Assembly (NCBI RefSeq): GCF_030864355.1
Contig: NC_083394.1
Location: 1,550,001 to 1,614,000, forward strand
Direction: 5' to 3'
DNA from: Cutaneotrichosporon cavernicola
Lineage: Eukaryota; Basidiomycota; Tremellomycetes; Trichosporonales; Trichosporonaceae
Length of the DNA stretch: 64,000 bases
Shown: positions 55,277-64,000 of the stretch, piece after piece
Layout of the letters: each line of letters begins with the position of its first letter
Position numbering within the stretch: position 1 is the first letter of the stretch
Made by a program: the position numbers and the translations under genes
The notes under the pieces: generated by a model
What the model was told of the DNA's origin: nothing
Database searches by the model: none
The model's input: the letters and a program-made list of their open reading frames with translations, nothing else

Positions 55277-55737
55277 TGTGGATTGATGGATAACAACAAG
55301 TGGGTTTGCGGATGCGAATGTGGACGTGGATGAGGTCGCAGGACGGAGGATGCAGGAATGCAGGTTGCAGGTTGAAGGTTGCAAGTTGTTGGTTGTTGGC
55401 TTGTGGGGCCTGGAAGCTTGAGAGTGGAACGAGGGGCTGTTGCCTGTTGCCAAGTAAGGACTGTGACTCAGTCTACGTCACTCCCCCGCCACCACACCAC
55501 CACTTCAACCACTTTGCTCACTCAGCCGCCGGCCATCACATCGGCCAATGTTTCCGACCTCGCTAGCGAGGCCATCAAGAACCTCGCATCCTCGGAGCGG
55601 AGCGTGCGAATTGTATATATTTGTGTACCACAGCCACCGCAGGGAACAGCAGGAAATTACAATCATCGCCATGCATGCCAATAACGTAAGGGTGTGGCTA
55701 CGTGGGCTACAACGTGCGGAATGCCCTTAGACACTGT

Positions 55738-58016
55738 CTATCCGGGGAACGCACCCGGCATCGCGTCGTTTCCTGGCGCATATCCGAAGAGGCCGTCACC
55801 GCCACCGTTGCGGAACGTCGCTACAACTTGCTCGTACATCCGCACCAGGTCGCGGACCATGGCCTGTCGGTCCTCGGCATCCATGTCCTCTGGTGCGCGG
55901 CCTGCAAACTGGGTAAACGTGTCGCGCACAGGCTCCGCCCACTCGGCGGGGTCCCGGCGAGCATGCTGCCGCACCTCGTCTAAGAAACGGTCCATGGCTG
56001 CGCCGTACGGCGCCTGGCGTACCTGCGCGCCGAGCTGGCGCGCCACGGGGTCAAAGTACGCCGCGTCGTAGGCCGTCTGGGCCGAGCTGGGCGGTAGTGG
56101 GTCGTAAGCGTGGAACGGCCGACGCGAGATCGCGGGCGGAAGGTAGCCGAGCCAGGACGTGCTCTCCGAGCATAGCACATGCCGGCAGATGTTGAGGGGG
56201 ATCGCGAGCTCGCCGTCCGCATCCAGGTCACGTGGTGTCTGAGCGATCGCGTGCGCCTCGGCTCGCGCTGCGCGAGCCGCCCCGTCGTCGATATCGGGTA
56301 GGGTGGCCTCCAGCGTCCTCTCGAACCAAGACAGCACCTTTGATTCCTTCCACAGTGCCTCGGAGCGCGCCACGTAGATGTGTGCGAGGAGGTGGAGCAA
56401 TGTCGACGGGCTATCCGTGTAGCCAACCTCGACCTGGAGGAGGGGCTTGGAACGTGCCTCATGCGGGATATTGGCGCCGATCTTGTCGGCAAGAAGCACG
56501 ACCACCTCGGGAAACGTCTTCATCGCCTGCACGAGCGCTGCAGTGCTCTCCTTGTGCTCCTTGTCCTTCCGGCTATCCTCCTCCTGTCGCAGTGCCAGCG
56601 CCCGCGCCCATCCCATACCAGGATATCCGTGCCACAGCGCAGCAGCGCGCGATGTCTCGCGCATCTCCAGCATCTGAAGCAGCCACGAGCCCTGGTTCGC
56701 CTTGACGGCAAGGAAGTCAAGCCACAGCGCCGCGCAGTGGGGGTCACCCTCGGGATCGAGCGAGAACAGGAGCTTGGCAAAGTTGAAGGCCGTCACCCAA
56801 CACCCACGGCGGCCGAGGTAAGAGATAATGCGGTGGAGAGCAGTGAACATCGGCCGGTTCTCCACAAAGTCAAAGTCTAGTCGACAGCTCCCGCTCTGCA
56901 CATTGAACCCGGGCACAAGACACCGGTCGAGTGCGTACAGCGCGCGCTCGGCGAAGTCGGACGCAGCACCAATGTCGTTCTGTAGCCGGTAAACCTCGCT
57001 CATCTGGAGTAACGTGTCGACGTGCCAAGGGTACACCTGGAGGAGCGCCATGAGCTCGTTGGGGTCTGCCGTCAGCTACTACACAAGGCACCCAGCTCAC
57101 CATGCGATTGCACTGCGCCGAGAAACTGCCGCTCAATTTCCCTCCATGCAGGCGAGTGCTCGAACGAGTACCACTTCTCCCCAGGGTCCGCCTGCAGCCA
57201 TCCTCGTCTATCGTAGAGGTCCTCGACCTCCTCGGCGCTCAGCTCGCGCATGTTGAGCCCCGCCAATGAGATTGGTGGTGGGTACGTCGGCTTGGGCTTC
57301 GCAAGCACGTACCGCACCTTGGCGAGCGCGGCGGCGTGCCGTCTGTTGCCACCCGTCGGTGTGGCAGCGGCGATCTGCGTAAGCCCATGCGCCTGGACAC
57401 AACTCACGATCTTGGAACCAAAGAAGCGCCGTAACTCGGCATCCGCGTCGAGATTCTTTGGTTCGATGGACAGGAGCGAGCGGAACGCCATGACCGACCG
57501 CGGCGCGGAATCTTCCTGTGCGGGACCTGTTGGTGTGGGGTCCTCGCCATACTTGAGCTTGAGCTCGGCGAGTGCACGGTCGACCTCGTCCATTCCCTCG
57601 TCGTCCGGTATGGGTGTTCCCTTCCCCTTCTTTCCCCGTGGTGTCGACGACGCCGATGGCGAGTCCGTCTCGTCCAAGAGCGCGGCGGCGGCAATCTTCT
57701 TCTTCTTCGGCTTCTTCTTCTTGTTCTGGCGTTAGGTGGCAAATGGGTGAGGCCCACTTTCTTCTTCGCTACAGGTGCAGGAGCGTCCTCGTCATCTTCT
57801 GACTCCGCCTCTGGCTCGTCTCCTCCCTCCAACTGATGTTAGCTTGCACTTTGTCGCCTCGAAGCTCACGGCGGCAAACGGGTTAAACGCGGCCGGCGCG
57901 TCATCATCGTCACTCTCGTCTTCTGGGAGGTCTGGTGTAGCACTCTTCTCAACAGCCTTTAGTGCCTCGAGCTCCTCGAGCTCGCGCATCTGGCGCTTAT
58001 TGAGGCGCTTTGACAT
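55738..58016 (-). CDS. RQC1: TCF25/Rqc1 family, ribosome quality control
   Basis: Cofactor of the ribosome quality control complex that marks nascent chains on stalled 60S subunits, where it promotes ubiquitination with Ltn1. Exons 57870-58016, 57758-57832, 57101-57725 and 55738-57065 (introns 37, 32 and 35 nt) give 724 residues. The N-terminus is charged, with a Lys-rich patch (KKKNKKKKPKKKK) where two exons join. The TCF25 domain follows: AFRSLLSIEPKNLDADAELR, then RFFGSKIV, DPNELMALLQVYPWHVDTLL, QMSEVYRLQNDIGAASDFAE, and LYALDRCLVPGFNVQSG with CRLDFDFVENRPMFTALHR. Each phase matches. The ATG at 58014-58016 (MSKRLNKRQMRELEELEALK) is conserved in style. Divergent from the uS17 gene. Confidence 0.93.
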
Positions 58017-58509
58017 GGTGCTGCTGTTGTTTGCAAGATGTTGGTTCTCGGCACCGAGCTTGAGTCTTGGTGGAATCAGTCTCAACTCTGGACGTCAGGG
58101 TGGAGGTCTGGTGCCTGACTCTCTCAAGCGCCACATATCTGAGGCCTCCGGTGTTTCGGGATTATACCGGGGATCAAACTGCTGAAGCCTCACCCAGAGC
58201 TTTTGGTCCCGCGAAATTCAGTGGTGGTTGAACGAGCAGTCCGTTGAGTCCTTTCCTAACCATCAATCCAAGTGAGCACGGCAGCGACAGCGAGCACCGC
58301 AGGCCGTCGAACCCGACACCGACACCAACGCGCGCGCGACACGTTGACACACCGAAGGATACTGCTGGAGGGAGCGGTGGACGGCGGCGTACAGGAGCCG
58401 TGCAGTCCTCGGGAGTGTCCTGTTTCGTGTCGTGTGGACGCTGAGGTCGAGGTGTCGAGATGGTCTGCGGGCCCGCATGGAGGAGGAGGAGCGCGCGCTA
58501 ACGAGCAGA
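58017..58509. promoter_or_regulatory. Divergent promoter region of RQC1 (-) and RPS11/uS17 (+)
   Basis: 493 bp between start codons. Just before the uS17 ATG lies GCGCTAACGAGCAG, a good branch site plus acceptor. The leader of the ribosomal gene may therefore be spliced, although I could not place its donor. Confidence 0.5.
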
Positions 58510-59260
58510 ATGGCTGAGATCGACCGCGCCTACCGCAAGCAGCACCTCTTCCAGAACGCCAAGTCGAAGGGTGCGTCCAGATTCTTGGAGATGTGTTATG
58601 GGTGCTGACGCTTGATTCTCGTCAAACCTGCGCGCTTCTCGTCTACTCGTGTTGAATCGATCCTTTCGCGTCATCTGCGTCTCTCACACACACACCGTGA
58701 TCCCCACTGCTCCCAATCAACTTTTCGACCATCCCTTGTTCGACCTCGAAATCTGCACCATCCTCGCCTCGCCTCGCTATATGTCCTTTGCGCGTCTCCT
58801 GCTTCACTCTCTCGATTATCCCTGCAGGCGGCAAGAAGGTTGCCACCAAGACCCGTCGCTGGTACAAGGACGTCGGTCTCGGCTTCAAGACTCCCTTTGG
58901 TGGGTTGTGCGCCAGACGCACGCTGACTCAACAGAGGCCATCAACGGCACCTACATCGACAAGAAGTGCCCCTTCACCGGCGATGTCTCGATCCGTGGCC
59001 GCATCCTCTCCGGCGTTGTTCACTCGACCAAGATGACCAACACCATCATTGTCCGCCGCGACTACCTCCACTTCATCCCCAAGTACCGCCGGTACGAGAA
59101 GCGCCACAAGAACCTTGCGGCCCACCTTTCGCCCGCGTTCCGTGTTGAGGCTGGTGACAACGTCACCGTCGGCCAGTGCCGCCCCCTCTCGAAGACTGTG
59201 CGCTTCAACGTCCTCCGTGTCGCCAAGAGCAAGGCGGCCAAGGGCTTCAGCAAGTTCTAA
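58510..59260 (+). CDS. RPS11: 40S ribosomal protein S11 (uS17)
   Basis: Structural protein of the small ribosomal subunit. Exons 58510-58570, 58828-58899 and 58935-59260 (introns 257 and 35 nt) give 152 residues. The sequence is canonical: [57 protein letters not shown], and [20 protein letters not shown] with [17 protein letters not shown]. The carboxy end is [12 protein letters not shown]. The first intron (257 nt) is long for this region, as is common in ribosomal protein genes. I saw no box C/D or H/ACA snoRNA in it. The start codon may instead be reached from a spliced leader exon (see upstream region). Confidence 0.97.
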
Positions 59261-59802
59261 GCGCTGGAGCGCTGGGCTTGTAGGGAGTGTGTAGGATTTG
59301 ATGCATATTGGCATTGACGGCTTGGCGTTTGTGGCGAGTGGGTGTGGGTGTGGGAGTATGCGTGTAGGGGAACGGTGGTGTGATATGGCACCGAATGGTG
59401 GAGTGAGGAGGAGGAGGAGGAGGAGGAAGAGTAGCAGGAGGAAGAGGGAGAGTAGCAGGAGGGCCGTCCAAGGGTCATCAGTATCTCGAACAGTGGACAA
59501 GTGGGCGAGGTCCTCCCTCTTCTACAGACTACAGACGTCGTTTGTCCAGATTAAAGACGATATGATTGAGTAATTCCTAAAGGCGGACAAATGAGATTTG
59601 CTGGCAGCAATCGGCGAGTAAATACCCGACATTCCGGCCGAGTCGATAAGTTCAGTTTACGCCTTGTTGTTCCTTATACCACTGCATTTTCTCTCCCATC
59701 TCCCATCTCCTACCACCTTCATCTCCTCGTTTCCTTCTTCCCCTTCCCTCCCCTCCTCCTTCCCTCTCCCCCCCTCTCCTCCCCTTCTCCTCCTTACGCA
59801 AT

Positions 59803-61742
59803 ATGCGTGTGAGCCTACTACGGGCGACGCGTGCGTTTGCGCGTCCGCGCGCACCAAACTCGTCGTCGGCTTACCTCGGCCGCACCCTCTCCGACTTTGG
59901 CGAGCGGCTACGCAGCCTGGAAGAAGAAGACCTAGGCCAGACCGATGCGGTGAGCTACTATTCCAATGCAGGTAGGATGGACGAGGACAATATCAGGGAG
60001 AGCAACATGGCGGACAAGAGGAAGATGCACCGGGGCAAGCCGCAACAGGTGGAAGGGTGGGAGGCGCGGGCGCGTGGACCCCTAGCAGTATTGAATGTGA
60101 CTGACAGCAGGAATTTGTTATGAGCATCCTCCAGGCGTCACCGAGCATGCGGGACTCGCGGGGCTACATTGCGTCCTTTGCGCCGCCAACTGCGCCACCA
60201 GCCATGGAACTGCCGGATCCCACACCAGCCCCAGGCACCGACGCAGCGACGAACCCCCTCGTCAACAGCCTCTTGAACCCGATTGTGCGCCGCCCGGCAC
60301 TAGTCAAGATCCAGGGCCCGTTCAAGGACCACCAGCTGGCCAGTGTCGCGCGCGGTATCCACTCGCTCCAGATGCTCGGGCTGGTCAGTGTGGTCGTGAT
60401 AGACCGGGACGACATTCCACCGTTTGAGCCGCGCGATTCCATGGCAGCCGAGGCACAGCGTACCATGATCCTCCGCGACGTCGAGCGTACCGTACACTTC
60501 CTGACGAAGGCGCACGCTGGGGCTCGGCCGATTCTCGCCACGGTCGCGCGCATAACCGACGCTGGAGACGTGTATGTCGAGGCGGAGGGGTTGGACCATA
60601 TCCGCCGCGCGGTACAGGAGGGCGAGATCCCTGTACTCCTCCCGGTCGCTCTCGACGATGGGTGCCGCGCCCGTCGGATCAGTGCCAACGCTGTCCTAGC
60701 AGCCCTCGCCGAGGCGATGGCGAACGAAGCGCCCACGCCGCCCGCTGCACCAGCAACCGCGCGCCCCAAGATGGACCTCACGCCAGCGCGCCTCCTCATC
60801 ATAAACCGCGAGGGTGGTATTCCATCCTATGCACGCGCCGGCCTCCCGCACTTGAGCATCAACCTGAGCTCGGAGCTTGAGTTCATCGAGCGTCATTGGC
60901 AGCCCAACTGGGTATACACGCACCCAACGGCGCTGTCCAACCTCGCGCTGGCCGATACCTGTCTTGCCCACATGCCCAAGGATGCGAGTGCGCTGATCGT
61001 CTCGCATCGCTCTTCTACAGCCCTAATCGCCAACCTCATCACCAACAAGCCTGCACACAGCGCGAGCCTGCCACATGCGCTTCTCACGCAGTCCGAAGGC
61101 CGCCTGAGTCCCGACACGCCAACACTCGTGCGCCGCGGTCTGCCAGTGAGCGTGCTCCGCAGCCTCGACGAGATCGACAAACCCAAACTCGCAGCTCTGC
61201 TGAACAAGAGCTTTGGACGTGTCCTAAACGAAGAAGCGTACTGGGCCCGCCTCGACGCCGACCTCGACTTTGTCATTGTTGTCGGCGACTATGCTGGCGC
61301 AGCTGTGGTTACTACAGAGGGCAAGGCAGACGGACTGGACATCTGCTATCTCGACAAGTTTGCCGTGTTGCCGAGCCACCAGGGAGATGGTACCGTCGAC
61401 TTCCTGTGGGTCGCGCTGCGCGACGAGACATACGGCCTCGGTCTGCTCGATGCCGCTAACCCGTCGGTGGGCAGTTTGTCCGGTATTGGTCGCGGCAAGG
61501 ACCTCGTGTGGCGTAGCCGCTCAGACAACCCGGTTAACAAGTGGTACTTTGAGCGGTCGAATGGTTTCATGACCAGCCAAGACGGCAAGTGGAAGCTGTT
61601 CTGGTGCGATGCCGAGCAACGCATGCGCGAGATTGCTCTCGAGAGTGGCGGCGTTGTGCGCGTCGTTGAGGAGAGCGAGCGCGGGCGCGCGACGGCGTGG
61701 GCGCCGGCCATCGAGAGCATCAAGTCGGTGTGGTCGGACTAG
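59803..61742 (+). CDS. ARG2: N-acetylglutamate synthase, mitochondrial (arginine biosynthesis)
   Basis: First enzyme of the ornithine/arginine pathway: acetyl-CoA plus glutamate to N-acetylglutamate, in mitochondria. Exons 59803-59949 and 60111-61742 (intron 161 nt) give 592 residues. The N-terminus ([20 protein letters not shown]) is a typical Arg-rich presequence. After the splice comes [20 protein letters not shown], then a degenerate amino-acid-kinase domain ([20 protein letters not shown] to [17 protein letters not shown]). The C-terminal N-acetyltransferase domain has [51 protein letters not shown] and [20 protein letters not shown], the NAGS signature. No arginine-attenuator-like upstream peptide is seen. 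Convergent with LAS1. Confidence 0.93.
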
Positions 61743-61914
61743 TTGGCGAGCAGCACGACGAACGTTCCGCGGGAGAATGAAGGGGGAGAAGGAGGACGGC
61801 CTGTCATTGCTGGCGTGCGAGGTAGATGGCGACTTGAAGCCAGTACATGTTTGTAGACATAGATGAGCAACAAAATAGAGTACATGGCATGCAGCATTTC
61901 ACATGAGTGTCTAA

Positions 61915-63480
61915 TCACGCCCACATGCCGATGGGACAAGGGTGCCAATCCTCGGCCTTGTGCCAGCCAGGGATCTCGTCGCCATTGGTGGTCCTCTCCT
62001 TTGTCGGCTCGACGTTGCGCCGCAGCTGGAGTCAGCATTTGTGGGTCAACTTTCAGATCCGTCACTCACCTTATCCTCCAGGGCGTCGAGGTTGGCCTGC
62101 ATCTTCTCCAGCGCTGTGTCAGCATCGACCTCTTCCTCGTCAATGTCGAGGCCTTCGAGCTCCTCCTCCTCCTCTTCGCGGTCAGGGAGGAGCGTCTGGA
62201 GCGAAGCCAGCCCAGCGCTGTCCAGCAGGCCGTATACCCGTTCCAGCCTGGCGTCAGCTCCAGGGCTTGTTACTCCAGCTGACTCACACATCGTCACCGT
62301 GCACGAGCTCGCGCGCGAGGCGGACCAGAATGTCCCGTTTCGCGTCATCGGGAACGCCGAGATCGCCTCCGAGCCAGAAATGAAGGAGCCAGGTGCCAAG
62401 CGTCCAGCGGTAGGACGCGAGCTCCTTACGCTCGTCATCATCCATCTGACGGTGGCGGGGAGCCGTCTCGAGGAGGGCGCTGGTAAGAGTCTCGGCGAGA
62501 ACCGAAGGGGTATTCTCGTGCAAGCTCATAAGATGGGCGAGAAGGGGGGTCCAGACGAGGAGCGCGTCCGCTGGCGGTGCGGTCGCTTTCTTTCCTGGGC
62601 GCTTCCTGCTGTCAGCTAAACCGATCGCTGCAGTTGGACTCACTTGCGCGCCACGGGCACCAGACCAACCCGAACGATCGCCTCGACGGCATCCTCGAGC
62701 TCCTCATCCTCGAACTCGCGCTTCAGTCGCTTGACAGCTCGTCCGCTAGCACTCTCGATGCTAACATCCCGCGTGCGTACCCGCTCCTTCATGACCTTCT
62801 TCCACCTCCCAACCAGGGTCTCGGAGCGCTCGCGGCGGCCCCACCCCTCTTCTGCGCCATGATTGAGCAGAGGGACGAACGAGTACGTGTGCAGGTACGC
62901 CACGGCGTCCTGGAGCGAGCGGTGGAGGTGCTCGAGGGGAGGAAGGTCCTCATGCGTCGCGCGGTGGCGGAGGGCGACGAGCCCAGGGGGAAGGTTGAGC
63001 TCCGCGGCGAGGTGGGAGATGGGGCGTGCGAAGCCGCCTGTTGTTAGCTCAAAGGATGACCATCAGCTCACCTGTCTGGAGAGGGTCGACCATGCCGTTC
63101 ACAAAGCGGATCAGGGCCATCGCGTAGACCATGCGCTGGGACTGGGCGAGAGGAAGAGGGGGAGGGTACGGGAGGGCGAGGGCTGACACGACGGCGTGTA
63201 GGAGATGGATGAAGGCAGGGCAGGAAGGAGAGGAGATGTAAACACTCATCTGTGGTTAGCGACTCTTGCAAGCAGCTCTGTCAGGAGGCACAAGTAACTG
63301 TTGGAGGTAGGAGGGCCGGAAGGGGGAGGTCGGGGGAAGTGTTGAGAAAGGAGTAGAAGAACTCACCCTTGACAAAGCGGCCGCTCGACTCTCGTCATTC
63401 GCCGCAGGGGAGAAGAGGAACTCGTACAGCTCGCCGAGCTCGGCCTTGGACGACCATGGCACACGACGGGGTTGGCGCAT
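61915..63480 (-). CDS. LAS1: LAS1 HEPN endoribonuclease (ITS2 cleavage)
   Basis: Endonuclease that cuts ITS2 at the C2 site with the kinase Grc3 during 60S maturation. Exons 63367-63480, 63072-63249, 62644-63037, 62288-62605, 62070-62247 and 61915-62025 give 430 residues. The N-terminus RRVPWSSKAELGELYEFLFS is typical. RMVYAMALIRFVNGMVDPLQ and ARPISHLAAELNLPPGLVAL follow. The HEPN active site R-x4-H is RHRATH, residues 121-126, followed by EDLPPLEHLHRSLQDAVAYL. The C-terminal half is helical, then acidic (REEEEEELEGLDIDEEEVD). It ends GWHKAEDWHPCPIGMWA, the usual LAS1 end that binds Grc3. The first intron (117 nt) is the least certain. Stop at 61915-61917. Confidence 0.92.
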
Positions 63481-64000
63481 GGCGGACAGGCGGAGGAAGG
63501 AAGGGTAGAAAAGAGAGAATCGAAGGGGTTCAAATCGTGCCTAACAGGGGGTATCCCAGACACTATCCCGTTCTTTACTCCGTGTGCGCTGCAGTGGCGA
63601 GCAACGTTGTTGTGATGGTGAGCGAGATCAAGTGGTGGTGGACGGCTCAAGTGGAGGCCGCGCCAAAATGTTGATCTGGCGGTGCCTTGGAATTGATTCC
63701 GCCAGTACACTTTATGAACCGCTGCATTTTGACCTGTGCACCGAAAGCCCTGGGCATAAACAAGCAACGTTGTTCGAGTCTCGTGTAAGCCGTGAGTGCG
63801 GCGGTCTGGATGAGGGTACAGTACAGTTTTCTTAATATCGGATTATACAAAGGCTACGACATTCTCAGGGTTGGATACGTTACAGTATGTCTACGGCAGA
63901 TTTTACCGTACTGTGAGACGGCCCTTATGACTCCTGCCCGGCCTTCTCGTTCTCCTCAGTGGGAAGGAGGGGCGATTCGATACACAAGCTGTACACGCTC
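63481..64000. other. Right-end intergenic region
   Basis: Upstream of LAS1 to the window edge. AT-rich patches occur at about 63830-63860. No gene is supported, although the last 100 nt could belong to the 3' part of a gene that begins outside the window. Confidence 0.4.

Noticed and set aside
58571..58827. Intronic snoRNA in the uS17 first intron
   Set aside because: No convincing C box, D box or H/ACA hairpins. The intron is mostly C/T-rich.
59650..59802. Arginine attenuator peptide-like upstream ORF before ARG2
   Set aside because: The attenuator belongs to the carbamoyl-phosphate synthase small subunit gene, and no matching peptide is seen upstream of this synthase.

Overview
This 64 kb window is nuclear chromosomal DNA of a fungus. 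Nearly every gene is split by very short introns, mostly 31-60 nt. These have GTGAGT/GTRNGT donors and a CTGAC or CTAAC branch site a few bases before the acceptor AG. The DNA is GC-rich, genes are packed on both strands, and the proteins are fungal: a Zn2Cys6 regulator, Hos3-type deacetylase, Nup170 and Rsc4. Together this suggests a basidiomycetous yeast, probably Tremellomycetes and perhaps Trichosporonales. The lineage is inferred, not proven. I saw no tRNA, rRNA, transposon, virus or CRISPR array.

Layout. 1-10 kb: partial Zn-cluster factor (-), dithiol glutaredoxin (-), Rho-GEF (+). 10-18 kb: Nbp2-like SH3 protein (+), a possible decayed gene, nucleoporin Nup155/170 (-). 18-23 kb: a very large unrecognised nuclear-type protein (-) whose frame is interrupted by one TAG. 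24-28 kb: BUD22 and FAP7 (both +), then NTF2 (-). 28-33 kb: a GPI-anchored secreted protein and a pseudouridine glycosidase/kinase fusion (+). 33-39 kb: condensin CAP-G (-), Nuf2 (+), Vps28 (-). 39-43 kb: a mitochondrial carrier with eleven exons (+). 43-45.7 kb: no supported gene. 45.7-51 kb: an unrecognised serine-rich protein (+) and a Hos3-like deacetylase (-). 51-58 kb: Rsc4-like double bromodomain protein (+), an unrecognised membrane protein (-) and TCF25/Rqc1 (-). 58-64 kb: ribosomal protein S11/uS17 (+), N-acetylglutamate synthase (+) and LAS1 (-).

Splice models were built by hand from reading frame, donor, branch and acceptor motifs and family alignment. For every complete gene the exon lengths sum to a multiple of three. 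Several neighbours are functionally related: CAP-G/Nuf2 (divergent, chromosome segregation), Hos3/Rsc4 (divergent, deacetylase and acetyl-lysine reader), TCF25/uS17 (divergent, ribosome quality control and ribosome), and BUD22-FAP7 (tandem, 40S assembly).

The most unusual items are microexons of 7 nt (NTF2) and of 10 and 15 nt (carrier). Others are a carrier intron bracketed by poly-purine and poly-pyrimidine tracts, the TAG-split 1480-codon gene, and a long AUG-free leader or extension on the Rho-GEF. I found no clear new multi-gene system.
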